From NCBI GenBank assembly GCA_050084515.1, contig CM114272.1:16740001-16804000 (forward strand): DNA of 64,000 nt. Reading direction: 5' to 3'. Both the position numbers and the translations under genes were made by a program. The notes under the pieces were generated by a model that was not told the origin of the DNA, did no database searches, and saw only the letters and a list, made by a program, of their open reading frames with translations. The DNA is from Blasia pusilla (taxonomy: Eukaryota; Marchantiophyta; Marchantiopsida; Blasiales). Below are positions 35,561-48,197 of the stretch, piece by piece. Numbering within the stretch: the stretch's first letter is position 1; each line of letters starts with the position of its first letter.

Positions 35561-36780
35561 AGTCTGGACAAGAGATGTTAGCCCGACCTCGTTATAGTGA
35601 CACACGCTCGGCAATGAAGCCGTGTCAACATACGACTCCCGCACGAACCCTAACGGGTCCTTTACGTCACAAAAGAATGCCTGCCTCGAATTCTTTTCGG
35701 CCCGGTTCGGCCTTTAGGATCGGCACCGCTCCTCAAGGTTCGGTTCCTTTCCCTTCCTCTCGTTCCGTTAGTTTCGTTCGGTGAAGTTTTGTCGGGTTAT
35801 CGCCAGCAGCCCCGAACCAACGGACAGTGACACCTTGGCGCCGGTCCGGCAAGCGCGTGGGCAGCCGGAGCGTGGAAGTTGCCACAGATGCCAGTCACCC
35901 TTGACGCCGGCCGGCTCCAGAGTCGACACGTACGTCCGTCCACTTCCGTGAAGTTCTGTAACTTCGGTCGCGTCGATGGATGGATGGACGTCTCGCCTAA
36001 TCGCAGCGCAGTCGACGGCCGCATCTACCCGGTCCGCATGGGCGCAGTCGCTCTGCGATCCACGTTTCTTCCTGAGCCTGCCATGGACCTTAGGAATCAC
36101 AGCCGAGAGGGACTCACGAGTGACGACGACGACGGTGATGGAGCTTCGGACCCAAAACGGACACTGCTGCTTTTCCGATTCCCTCGCGATAGCCTCACGC
36201 GGAACTCTTCCGATTCAACCCGGTCGCCCGCATGTCAGGATTAGTTGTGTTTCTTCCAACTTCTCTCCCGCTGTGCGAGGAGATGTAGTGAGTAATGAAG
36301 TTCGCTGATACATTAATGGCTAATAACGTTCAATCATCCGCACCAGAGGTAGGGTGTATATACATAACATATACTACGGCGCCTTCGTGCAAGAAAGCGA
36401 TAGAGTCCAGAATCGAGAACGGCCGACCTCAACGGAACTGAGTGAATGCATGTTCCCTCAATGTGCAGAAACAAATGCCGCACTCCAGTTCGACCCGATC
36501 GTCTGCCCTCCGGCATGTCAGTCATCTCGCTGCAACAATCCAATCCAATCAAATCACCGAGCCTGCACGCCTCCACGACGCCTACTTCTCCTCATTTATT
36601 CATTCAAGGACGGGAGGTCCGTCCTCCCTACAGCGACGTACACGAACTTTGTAATTACCTCGGTCAATCTAGCGCAGTGAATGCGCACATTCGTTTATTC
36701 CCGTGCCTAACTTCAGTTTTCGTGATGGTTTCCCGTCATACGGCTCCTACTGGAACATTCCGGGGGTGAAAACCAGGCCC
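35561..36780. other. GC-rich island without a recognised gene
   Basis: Composition jumps to clearly GC-rich between AT-rich flanks. Several overlapping open frames on both strands (longest 121 residues, 35879-36244) are likely GC-driven. No domain or conserved motif was seen. It could be a promoter island, a non-coding transcript or a decayed gene. Confidence 0.3.
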
Positions 36781-38118
36781 TAGGGGTGAAAACGGTATGA
36801 ATTTTTATTTTATTTTGGCTTTATACGTTACTCATGTGATACTCCGATCTCTCTTCCCGGTTTTTTCTCCTCTCCATGTAGGCTATCCTTGTGTCTTCCA
36901 CACTTATTTACTTTCTTTTCAACCCCCTCCCCTTTCGGAAAGGAAGGGTCTCCACTTACCTAATGATAATGCGACAAAACGCACCTATTTTTAATAACTA
37001 CTTCCGGTCATAACCAAGTCAAGGGTGCCAAGTTTTTACTCAAAAGTTTTGCGCGGAAAAATATTGGCGACCATGAGTGGTCACTAGTTTCTTTGGGCCC
37101 AAAACTTAGGGTTCCTAGTGTACGTATATGGGATCTTCCCTTTAATCTAACTACCCCTTGAACATAATCCTTTCGATCAAATCGACATGTTTTAATAGCA
37201 CTGGAATCCTCAAAGGACAAGGGTGGTGTCAATACCAAGGTCATCCGGTTAATAGTATTGATAGGTGACACAATGAATAAAATTAGACGGCTTTGGAGCG
37301 CACTATCAATGAACCCGGTAATGAGAATCATTTAGAAACAAATTAGCTCACGCGTGAGCTACATATAACCAAGTCTATGTTATTATTAGGGACATTCATC
37401 TCGCCTTTCAAACACCCCATAAGTTGATATATGTCATTTTTTACCGAGTCAAAGTTAACATCCAACCACATATGTGAATGCAATTAAAGTCACGGTTGTA
37501 TTGTTGGAAGAGTTTTTAATTGAGGATTTCCCCGAAAAATGGTTTGTGCCAATAGTTTTCCATGATGGTTTACAATTTGAAATGAGATATTTAAAAGTTA
37601 GGAAATTGTTCCTCCACAACATAATTGCATCCGTTGATTTTTAGATAGTCTCTAATTATATCCTCCACCTTAGGGTTTCCTTTCTTCAAGAGTCTCTTCA
37701 GTTTCAATATTTAGTTGAGTTTTCTATATTGCATACCATACATGTTTGTTTGCTTTGGTATTAGTTTGGAGAGTGCTCTACGATGACGATCTACATTGAT
37801 TCCATTCCATTTGTTGATTGGATTTGTGTTGAGGGTTTATTGGGGTTGAGGAGACTTTCTCTTATTAGCTTAACTATTTTATGGCCTCGAGGGTTTCTTC
37901 AATACTTGAGTGTGGGTATTGTTTTTAGTAACATCAAGTTTGCATCTACAAACACTAGCTTGCAATATCAATCTAGAATTTATCATCTCCGTTTAGGATC
38001 CGAATAGCTTTTTGTGTCACTTCTATGATTTTGAGTAGCATCAAGCGTGCACAAGTTTGTTGTATCCCTTACTATCTTAATCTTGGCTTACTAAATTACT
38101 AATTGGATCCTAGCTTTT
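36781..38118. other. Intergenic, AT-rich
   Basis: No gene recognised on either strand. GTTTTGCGCGGAAAAATATTGGCGACC near 37040 resembles retroelement leader sequence only loosely. Confidence 0.3.
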
Positions 38119-38248
38119 AGATCTATTGTAGTTGCTATGTGTAGAGTCCTTGCACTTTGGTACATAGCAACTACAATAGATCTGAAGGACTTTATCTTAC
38201 CGTGATGGAGACCTAGTACTCGGAGGTATCCATCACGGTAAGATAAAG
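38119..38248. repeat. Two adjacent perfect hairpins
   Basis: Hairpin 1 has arms 38119-38140 and 38162-38183, 22 bp without mismatch, 21-nt loop. Six nucleotides later, hairpin 2 has arms 38190-38209 and 38229-38248, 20 bp without mismatch, 19-nt loop. The two share no sequence. No coding frame crosses them. Confidence 0.95.
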
Positions 38249-38954
38249 GTGACATAACATGTGATACCTTCTCTGTTTCTCCATTAGTGCTTCATCTAGA
38301 AAAGCCAATACCAACAAAGACCAACTCAATCATATCTTCAAGATTGTTACTAACTCTTATGTATTATTCTCTTTGCAAACCTATAAGGTGAGGCAAAAAG
38401 CATGACCCTTGGAAGGACCACAATGAAGTCAACTCAAGCGAGGGGAAAGACTATCAAGAAGGCAACCTAGGCAACTTGCATATCTTCATCCAAAAAACAC
38501 TTTGGAGTAAAATCACCGAATACACGATTGGTAGAGCGTGCTTGGTCACCTATTTTACAAGATGAAATCATACGAATATGCTCAGATCCAAACTTGGGTT
38601 GAGTGGTAATTACTATGAGGCAAAAGAATAAGTCAAATGCTTGAATTACTCCAGATTCAAAGGTCAAAGGGGGTTGTGCATCTTTGTAAATTGAACTAGA
38701 GAGGATCTTGTAGCTTTACAAATCGACTTGGGAGATGGTTTTATATATTTGTCATTTGATATGGTCACGAAGAGTAAGAAAATAAGTGATATAATTGATA
38801 CTATGGAAATGATCTTGAACTATTTCATGACATAAAGTTTTTGAGAGAGATAACTATTTTAAAGTTGTCACATCTTTTAAAATAAATCGACAAGTATCCT
38901 TAAAGCATCTTCAAGGAGATTCAAGGATAGTCTCAAGAGGTTGAGGATGATATG
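38249..38954. other. Intergenic
   Basis: AT-rich sequence with no recognised gene. Confidence 0.3.
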
Positions 38955-39445
38955 TTGAAGCCTCGGATAACCTGAGAGAGCAAGTTTTCCCTTTGGTTTG
39001 GCTCATTTTGAGCTATACTGCGGAACTTACGATTTAGAGCAATTTCCTATTGGGAGTCTAGTTGAATTTCCACTTTGGTAAGTGATCCTTGATCCTCTAT
39101 AGCAAGTCAAGAGCTAAAGAGATACCCTATGAGCGTATGTTATCATGGAGAGAGCGCTTTCGAACTCATTCTTTCTTTATTGAACCTTTTGGCATGAGGC
39201 GGTATATGGTTCTCCTTGGCTTACACGTAACCCAAGCTTCTCATTAGGAAAAATGTGTTTGGTTTGACATGAGAGAGATAGAGATTATGTGAGAAATATG
39301 AATATTATTGAGTTACAAGGAGATATTTTTATATACGAACATCTTTATTTTCATATGTTATAAGTGAGTGTGGTATCTTCTATTTACGTGTTTGTAATCA
39401 GTAACGACAATGTATGTTGTGCAACGATGTGTATGTGCACGACAA
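38955..39445 (+). repeat. LTR-like dispersed repeat, copy A
   Basis: About 490 bp that aligns along its length with 49320-49870. Shared words include ACCTGAGAGAGCA, CAAGTCAAGAGC, TTTGGCATGAGGCGG, TTTGGTTTGACATGAGAGAG and ATGTATGTTGTG-A/T-CGATGTGTATG. No coding capacity. It resembles an LTR or a solo LTR; the ends were not resolved. Confidence 0.7.
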
Positions 39446-39564
39446 GACTTTGAAATAGAGATGTCAATGAGATAAATAAATGGTATAATCTCATCTCAAT
39501 TTTATGTATGGGTAATAATAATTTTCCATTCATATAAATAAGATGTTAAATAAATATAAATTTT

Positions 39565-39760
39565 CCATTCATATAAATAAAATTATCACAATGAAGAACA
39601 TTGGAAATTGAATCCTCTTTCCAAGTATCCCATTGATCACATCTAACTCCAATTTACCTTTTGATATGTATAGATTTCAATTATACATCTTGCTTTTGTC
39701 ATGAGGTCCAAAATCTTTTTAAATGAAATCTATTATTCCAATATTTTCATGTAACACTAT
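39565..39760 (+). mobile_element. Helitron helicase fragment, copy 3
   Basis: Matches the helicase C-terminal DNA of copy 1 at about 2625-2780: AAAATTATCACAA, GAACATTGGAA, CCCATTGAT and TTTACCTTTTGAT occur in the same order. It is only this 3' piece, and heavily mutated. Confidence 0.65.
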
Positions 39761-39883
39761 TTAAGGTAGAACTATAAAATATTAACACACGTTACTTTTG
39801 AAAATGATGCATAGTACGGTAAAAAAATGAAATGCATCCTATCGTAACTTATAGAGAAATTATAAAATGAAACAAAAATTCTC

Positions 39884-39952
39884 GATGGACGCATGCCTAA
39901 AAGATTAATGGACGAATGCATAAAAAATTAATGGACGCATGCCAAAAAAAAT
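39884..39952. repeat. Short tandem repeat, unit about 24 bp, three copies
   Basis: Three runs of AT(TA)ATGGACGMATGC separated by A-rich tails, at about 39884, 39905 and 39929. Confidence 0.75.
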
Positions 39953-41166
39953 TAAGGCACGGATCCTACGGGCGCCTAGAACCGGCATTGTTTGTAATGC
40001 CAGCCGGTAGAATTACCGACCGGACCGGACAGGCAATCAAGTTCGAAAACATTCCGACTCATGTCTTCGATATGGATTGCACTTTCTTTATGAAAAAAAA
40101 ATTGGCAAATATTTTAGAATTCCTCATCACACCCCATGGAGTGTCGGGAAAAGGAGACGAGCTCGGGGAATCCATTTTCCGAGGTCCTTCCGCATGGATC
40201 CAAATTTGCCGATGTTGTGGACATTCTACTAGTTAATACAGAATACGGCTCATGGGAACAAGTCGACCACGACGGAGTCGTAATGAGTCTCAACGAGCAG
40301 CCGCACAGAACAGTGGAAAGAATGTAACTCTACCCGTGCCCCATTTATACGTCTCGATCTCCGACTGCTCTAAAATCATTGGAAGCTTTCCGTAAATCCA
40401 GAATCCCTTCAAACGGTGGCAGTTTCCAAGAGCATCTTTGATCTAATGCCCCAAGTCATCCGCATCGGCACTACTACCCGACGCTTTTCTACGATTCCAA
40501 TTTCCAACGGACAAGTGATTGACAGTCATTGACTGCTCCGAGTCTCTTTCGCACATGTTCCCTTTCCATATTCCACTCAGAGAACTTCAGTCCGGTGCCG
40601 CCCGGCCCCCGTCGTAGACGTGCAAACACCATGGCTCGAAAAATCGAACGCGTGCAGTGTCGGAACGTCTCGGAAGATAGTAAACGAAGTCCGCCCTAGA
40701 GGACATTTTCCTTTCGCGCGCTCCATGCGGAGTCCAATCCGGCAGTCGTCGGGTCAAACCGTCAAAGAAAAACACATCCTCCGCATTAAATTGTGAGGCT
40801 CGTAGGAAGGCGAAGTCGGAAGACTCGGACCTCACCGCCTCGCGGCCATAGCCATAGCCGTGCAAGAAAGACCACGCCTCGAGAAAAGAAATGAAAGGGC
40901 ATGGAATCGGGAGAAGGGAGGGTGTGCACACAAAGAAGAAAGAAAGGCGGACCTAAACGCCCGTGAGCGTATGTCGGGAGATCTGGCGTCGCTGTCGCGG
41001 GGCTGTCTACGAGAGAGGCCCGGAGAATCCGCTCTGGACTCGCCGGTGCGGGAGTCAGCGGGAGACCGGGTTCTCCGAATCGCAGGCTTACGCGTCAGCG
41101 CATGTGGAGGACGGGCAGTCGTCGATCGACGGTGAGAGAGAGAGCGACGTGTAGAATGGACTGCGC
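39953..41166. other. GC-rich island; one unrecognised minus-strand frame
   Basis: Second GC-rich block between AT-rich DNA. A minus-strand frame at 40587-40931 (114 residues, with EDVFFFDGLTRRLPDW and SSDFAFLRASQF) has protein-like composition but no family I recognise and no supporting start context. Plus-strand frames here look incidental. Confidence 0.3.
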
Positions 41167-41200
41167 TCTGTATTATTAAAAGAATACGGGGTTTGGACCC
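41167..41200 (+). mobile_element. Helitron-like 5' terminus
   Basis: TCTGTATTATTAAAAGAATA followed by CGGGGTTTGGA matches 52043 (TCTATATTATTAAAAGAGGA then TGGGATTTGGA). TC-start and ATTATTAAAAG are typical of plant Helitron 5' ends. The element body belonging to it was not found. Confidence 0.5.
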
Positions 41201-41319
41201 TGTACTCGTGCTTTACACTTGGGCATTTTTAAATTTACGCTAGTAAGATGCACGGGTGAAGTAAGGTAATATAAAGGCCAGATATATTTTCTATATTTTA
41301 TTTCATTTTAATATTTTTT

Positions 41320-43575
41320 TTATATTACATTTTGCATGTAATTATTTTTTTTATTTGAATGTTCATCTTTCCAATGGTAATATGGATGAAATTTTTTTTT
41401 CATCCATATAATGTTAGATACAATTGACCATGAAAAAATACAAGAGTAAACAAGTAAATGCCAATCTTTTGCAAAATTTGACCTCGAGACAGACTTATTA
41501 ATAGTTATAGCAAAAACCGGCCTAATAGGGAATTGAAACCTACGTAAATCAAATGGCAAACCGGAATCTGATGCAATCAATGGAATAAGTGGAATAAAAA
41601 CGCGCTCTCCAATATTCTTCCCAGTGATAATTTCAGCATCGATGCAATGTCTCATAAATCCACGAATCACCAATCTTGTCCCGTTTGCTTGTCCATGTGA
41701 CCCATTCATGTTTCGTAAGAGCATAATTGGTGCACCAATCTTCAAACACAAACGATGCGGAGGAAGTCCAGAAGGCAAACCAGTGTTCAAGAATTCAGTT
41801 GGGTAGATATGACTCATCCCCTCATTTGGAATAGAATCGACGCTCTCATAAATATGCTCATGTACACAATATGTAATGAATTAGTGAGAAAAGGTAATAT
41901 TAGAATCCAAACTTCCAGACCACATATTGATAGAAGTACAAAGGAGATAAGTCTAAAGGATTACCTCTCTAAGGAACCGAGACATAGCGTCTGCATTTAT
42001 GTCATCAACATCTTTATTTCTTAGAGTCAAAATAGCCGTATCTCTTATGAAATCAATGTCATGGAATCGGCTAGGAAAATTGTCATAGATCAAATCAATA
42101 AGATCACATATCTTGTTACTATTAGTAACAATTTTAGATGGTAATCGTATGAAGTCTTCTCCCAAATGAGGATGTAAAGGTACACGACCCTCTCCCACTT
42201 CCAATAATCAAGCAGCAAAAGTTTGTTGTTCATCACGCAAATGACCATCCAACCTTTGAACTCTCATGTTTGTTTTCAACTTCATGACCCTTACATTAGA
42301 CCAAAGAAATGATCTCTTTATGGTGGCTTGGATGATTTGCGGCCGATCCCCATGACGAACAACGGGAAACACTTGACGAAAATCTCCACCAAATACCATA
42401 AGTTTTCCACCAAATGGTAATTGCCGTAAATCATCTGAAACAACTTCCATGATATCCTGTAAGGTTTGATTCACGGCCTCAAAGGCATGACGATGAGCTA
42501 TAGGTGCCTCGTCCCATATAATGAGCATCGCCTCACGGATTAAGCGCGCTCCATCACTATTGACCGATAAACTATCAGCAAAAAGAGAAGAAAATTAGAA
42601 GTTGGAATAATTTGAGTAATTAAATTATATTTGATGTATTAACGTAATTAAACCTAATTAGAACAACTTATGGCACTTGCTTGCAAGTTGAGCTTTCATG
42701 AAGATTAATGGGGATGGTGAAGCGCGAATGAGCAGTAAGTACGTCCTCCGTCTAACAATAAGGCAACTATACCAGATGATGCTACAGCCAAAGCTATATC
42801 TCTAGCGCTCCTTACACTTGCAAGGAGAAGATTATATAAAATTGTTTTTCCAGTTCTACCCGGACCATCGATGAAAAAAACTTTTGGAGATGATGGAGCA
42901 TTCGCGCATATTTGATCAAGCTCATCATGTATAGCGTCCCATATTATGCGTTGTCCTTTGTTTAGACATGCTTCTCCCAATTGCACTTGCTCAAATAATT
43001 CTTCCGTGTCATATGATAACTCTTGTTCCTCCAAATATGAGTGTGAATGAAGGCTTTCGAAATTAGCGTGGGGCATATCTGGGAAGTCAGATAGTCTCTT
43101 TCCTTGATGTTGTAAATAATAATGGACTTCCAATAATGCGGTATTAATGATAGCATCATCAATAGGAAGATTCGGAATTCCTATTTTCTGTAATGGAAGA
43201 GTTCTCAATACAAGTAAGATGGAAAATATTTATACTATTAGGAAGAAAAAATTTATGGAAGGAGTGTTAGTATTGGATTCTTACTTGACGTCATTCATAT
43301 AAGAGATCTTCTACCAACGGAACCAAGAATTGACTCCATAATGTTGTAGGGTGGGCAAGTGTGTTGTAAGCTAGAATAATTGGAAAGAGACAGCGTAGTG
43401 AAGAACCCGTACGGATTATGGAAGCTTCTTCAAAGCAAGTAAACACCTCCCTATCATCCTCGAGAAGTCCCAATTGGATAGCAGCCTCCTTGAATGTTGG
43501 ACATAATATCCCATGAACAATTCTCAAACTTTCATATGTAGTTGCTCCTCGAACATGATGGAGGAGTAATCTCAA
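41320..43575 (-). pseudogene. Helitron PIF1-type helicase part
   Basis: Superfamily 1 DNA helicase domain that unwinds donor DNA in rolling-circle transposition. Walker A GPGRTGKT is at about 42873-42848. Walker B IIWDEAP is near 42525-42505, motif III GGDFRQVFP near 42400-42375, and a C-terminal block (IGAPIMLLRN ... FAITINKS) at 41730-41480. The last NKSQGQTL-type motif has changed to NKSVSRSNF. The segments lie in different frames with stops between them, so even allowing for introns this copy is probably inactive. The order matches copy 1 at 830-2880. Confidence 0.85.
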
Positions 43576-43904
43576 CCAATGTCGCTCTCCTTCGCATATG
43601 AAAAAGTGAGAAAAATTAGCTCAACTATCTATATATATAAAAAAATGGGTGAGGCTAGTAAATATATAAATCAAAGCAAGTGTATATAACCAACTTTTAA
43701 GTATTTACCTAGATGAGTAAGGTATAAGCGGCCAATAGGATGGCCACAATCATTAAATTTTTTTTACCCGACGAATCCATCTCTTATTACTCCAACGATA
43801 ATATGAAGGAAACTCTATATATATATTTTTATTTATTTATTTATTTATTTTAATTTTTAATTTTTTTTTCGAGCAGTGGAGTCAGATAGATTGGTTGCAA
43901 ACCA

Positions 43905-46739
43905 TTACGTCAGAGTTGTCTCTCTATTTAGTTGCAAAATATCTTGAGGAAGGTCAACATCATTGAAGTAGACTATTTGTTGCTCCGGAAGATGAACTGT
44001 TAATCTCACAATATTTGGAAGTTCAGCATGTAGAGAAAACTTGAAGAGACGCCAACATGTTTCTGAAGAAGATATATATCTAGAAAAAAAAGAATTCCAA
44101 AAATTCAAGTAAGGAGAATGAACATGATGGATAAGTAATAGAATATAATGCATCATATCAATGAAGTAGCGGAATCATACCGTGCATCAAGATATGATGT
44201 TGTCTCGTCAACAACCTCAATTGCATTAGATGTATCCATGTCCTTTGACAACTTAAATGACATCGCATCTGATCCCTTATAAACATATTTGTATAAGTAC
44301 TTGACGGCAGAAATACTACTTGTGATTTCAAGATTAATGTGACAATCGAAGAGGGTGCATAACATAGGATTATAGGGCACAACCCAACGATTATCCAATG
44401 AATGTTGGCTCTTAATTATCGCCCTCCCATTCTCCAATCTATAAAAACACGGTAACAAAACATGAATATGCTTTCCAATACTACATGGGCATCATATGTC
44501 TTACAATAATAAAGATAAACCAAGATTAAAGAATCCTTACCTACGATAGATCGGATAACCAACTTCCATCTTTGTAGTGTTGGCCGCAAAAGCCTTAGGA
44601 TAGCCTTTGGTACATTTTTTTGTTTCCTTATCCATACATGGTGCATTTGGATTTATGGTCCACATGGCCCATGAACCACACAATTTGCAAGAGTAGAATA
44701 CAACTTTGGATGGGTAGATTGATCAAGGATTTCTGCTAAAATAATACAAACATAATCATGTGTGGTACGTGGTTTATCCTCCCGTCCCAATATAATAAGA
44801 ACGTGTACATGCGGCAAACCTCTTTTTTGGAATTCCACCACATGGATGCATCCTACAAATCATCCCAATATTTTCTTCTTGATGATAATTCTTAACAACT
44901 CCTTCTTCTTTTTCTCAAAAACCTGGACGACCAAATTTAGGGTAAAATCCGCAGCTGATTGAACAGGTAATAAGGCTGATGTAATCTCCTCCCACTTTGG
45001 ATTGCATGTTATAGTCAAAAAGTAGTTTGGCTTCCCCAAATGTCTTACAATTGCCATTGCATCTTGATACAATTAATGCATGTGACGTGGCCCTCTAGTA
45101 AAAGAAGCAGGTAATATAATACGCTTCCCAAACCTCCGATTATCCACATCATGTCGATGCATGGAATCTTTTACACCTTGATATAATTCAGCCCTTAACT
45201 CCTTTTGATTCAAGCGAACCCACGATAATCGTTGCATCTCTACAATGGCATAGGGGCCAACCATATATTCTTGAGTAAGTCGACCAAACCGCAATAAGCG
45301 ATTGTCATCGTCACCTCCAATCCGCGTTTGAAGTTGAAAACATGCAAATTGCAAGGCTGTAACACTCTTTTGTTTTCCTTGCCTCAACAATGTCACCATC
45401 AACTCTTTCCTCATCCATCCAATCTTCTTGAGGTTGCAGGTGTCCCTCCTCATAAATAATTTGGCCCAATCGATCAGATTCTCTATGGCCTTCAATCCTC
45501 CCAAAGGATATTCCAAGATGCCAACCTGCTTCACCATAGATAAATAGTAGAACAAAATATAGTGGAATATATGCTTCATTGAGGTCTGATATACGCTTCA
45601 CTCCTCCTCCATGTAGTCGTACAATTATATCACGATAGTCAACATGTTCACTACCATCACCGGGAAAAATAGCCGCAACCTCAGATGCAATTGGTAAGTT
45701 ATAACGCTTAGAATCGAGACCTCTCTTACTTGCCTTGAGGATGATCCTCATATTAAGGTCAGCTGCTTCATATGCCATATGACAAAAGATCTTGACATAT
45801 GGGTTGCATTCATGTAACATGTCTCGTAGCCCTCTCAAAATATCTATATTAAGATTAGAAGATCTAGACATAACTCTTCCACGATTCTCCAATTCATTTG
45901 CAGTATCATGGATATAGAGTTGAGCAAATTGGGGATGACCCCCTATATCAGGATGTAAGGGTCCAATAGAATGATAGATTCCGCCTTGGACCCTAAAGTG
46001 TCCAATGCCACCTATTTGTTAATTTACATGCAATCCAGTAGATGCAAGTTGAAGCGCAAAATTATAAGCTCTAGATATTTCCAAGAAAATGAAGACTTCT
46101 AGGACCAACACCTGATATCAAGGATTTCACGAAAGGAGGAGATGATTACAAAAGTGGTAAATGTATTCTCCCATGGCCACAGCACATGCCATATGGTGAG
46201 TCACTAAACTTGATTCCTTTCACTTTTTCACATCTCCAATGTAAAGCATGACATGATGGGCAGATCTTTGTCATAGAACCCAAGGCATGACGACCGCTAA
46301 TACGATTTAAACTCCCTTGTAATCTCAACTTCTGAATATCACTTTCTTGGAAATTGGGTCTTCTTGCAAGATTCAGTAAGGTATTTAATCTTGCAACCCT
46401 CTGAACAACAAACAACGTAGCAATCCTAGAATCATTTGGTATAGTGGCATTTTCTGGAGATAACACAACTCCATTAATGGTAGAAGACATAGGATCTACT
46501 CTTGACCTTACTTCATCCCTAGGATGGGGTGGAGTCGAAGGATTCTCAACAACTTCATGTTGAATCAGAATCGGAAGAGTGGTAGATAACTCAACTTCTG
46601 ATATCACATAAGTACTTGGCCTTGTCGTAGATATATTCTCAATAACTTCATGGAGGGCACTATCACATAACTTCCGTCTTGGTGATACATATATTCGATC
46701 TGTGGATGGAATATGAGCTTCTTGATTTTCTCCTACCAT
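43905..46739 (-). pseudogene. Helitron zinc finger and HUH Rep part
   Basis: HUH-endonuclease that nicks and joins single strands during rolling-circle transposition. The CPSCHALHWRCEK ... YGMCCGHGRIHLPLL finger is encoded near 46270-46146. The Helitron-like N domain (ILRGLRDMLHECNPYVKIF) is at 45892-45311. Rep motif 1 (NYFLTITCNPKW) is near 45030-45000. The HUH motif GLPHVHVLI is near 44825-44795. The two-tyrosine motif KYLYKYVYKGSD is near 44310-44275. Both catalytic tyrosines and both histidines are present, but stops and frameshifts separate the blocks. Confidence 0.85.
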
Positions 46740-47650
46740 TCCTCCATCCTCATTGAAAGGCCTGAGAAAACATCAATATATTACATAATATATATTCAAA
46801 TAAAAAATGATATTTTGAGCGAGGATGTAAAAATCTAGATTTGTACTTCAAGAATTGACTACCAATAGCCATAAGCTCTTCATTTGGAATAGTTGGAATA
46901 CTTTGAACTACCATTGTAGTCTCAACTTCACCATGAAGCGCTTTCCTTCTTTTTCTATACTCTCGATAATAACACCTCTTTTTTTCTTTCAAGGCTTCTA
47001 TTTTGTTGGCACGAACAACACGTTTTCTTTTTTGGGCTTCACCGCGCAAAACCTTACGAAAGTCACGTATATCAACAGGATTCGATGGAATCGAAAGTCT
47101 GGAACACCAAATGAATGTTAAGCTCTAGTGGATAAATTAAAGAAAAGCCAAGTCTATGTAGTGTAGATTGCACACGCTATCTGCTTGTCAATGTCATGAA
47201 CTTACGTTGGAGATGTTTCAAGGAGGAGTTCATCTTCAACTTGTATTTGTTGTGCTAAGATTTCCTTGTGACGGTCACGCCTTTTATGTTGTGCATTTGC
47301 ACGAATCAATCTTCAGAATCGCACAAATCCGTAGGGTTTGATGGAAGAGGAAGTCTGTGCAACAAACAGGGCATTGCATAATTAAAAATCTAAACATGCA
47401 TCATCGTGTAAATGGAAATAACGCACAAAACAAAGGTGCTTACATTGGAGATGTGTTCTTCGATCCTACAAGTTTGATCCCCGTGATCGGTTGCAAAATT
47501 GGTATATTTGTGATAACACCTAGTGGCCGTCTCTCTATGTTGGGTAATAATCGGCCAACACTCCCCATCTACATCACACACGGCAAAACTATGAATTAAA
47601 CTTGAGAAGAGAAATGAAGTGAAATAAATTGTTAGAAATTGTATCAAGTG

Positions 47651-48137
47651 AAATAAAATATTAAAAATAAAATTTTAGAAATTGAAGGTGAAAGGAACAA
47701 TGAAAATGAGACATTCGTACGCCGCACTCTTTTTTTGAAATTATTTATTTTAGAATAATTTTAAAAAAATCTAAATAATTCAAACAAAATTTGGAAGACA
47801 TATCATGAAAAGTTTTACGAAATACAAAGCTTGAAAAGGAAAAATTGCTACCCTAAGAAAAAGAAATGATGAAAATGAAACAGGCAAAAATGGGGCCCAA
47901 AAATTAGATGGGTCTATTTCTCATGTTTTTCAAAAAAATAAAAAATAAAAAAGAAGAGACAGAAAATTATAAAAATTAAATGGGGAAAATTGGAAAAAAT
48001 GGAGGAAATTAGAAAATCCAAAATTTTAAATAAATTTTAAATGGAAAATTTAAAAAATATATAAAAATTAAATTGCACTTAGGTTAGGGATAGGTTCGGT
48101 GGCCCAAACCTAGCCCTACCCTAACCTCAACTCCCGA
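47651..48137. other. AT-rich intergenic DNA
   Basis: Very A-rich, low complexity, no gene. It ends with a pair of facing AGGTTAGGG/CCCTAACCT words (48077-48127) that form an imperfect hairpin. Confidence 0.4.
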
Positions 48138-48197
48138 CCCTACCCGCCGCCGCCTCCTCCGCAGATCGTGCGGAGGAGGCGGCGGTGGGGGGTAGGG
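48138..48197. repeat. GC-rich fold-back
   Basis: CCCTACC plus GCCGCCGCCTCCTCCGCA faces TGCGGAGGAGGCGGCGG plus GGTAGGG around a 5-nt loop. The inner 17 bp are perfect and the outer arm has a 3-nt bulge. Confidence 0.9.

Larger units (their letters stand above)
41240..47650 (-). mobile_element. Helitron, copy 2 (longest, decayed)
   Basis: A rolling-circle transposon read on the minus strand. From right to left it shows a basic N-terminal region (47049-46750), a zinc finger, the Helitron-like N domain, an HUH Rep nuclease and a PIF1-family helicase (see separate entries). On the minus strand the 3' side contains CACCCGTGCATCTTACTAG ending at 41240. The CTAG end with a GC-rich word just before it is how plant Helitrons terminate, although the usual terminal hairpin is not intact. 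The 5' end was not found; the AT-rich DNA at 47650-48100 lacks a clear TC start. Confidence 0.85.

Noticed and set aside
35768-36308. Overlapping 110-121 residue frames on both strands of a GC-rich island
   Set aside because: Several frames are open together, as expected from high GC; no motif singles one out.
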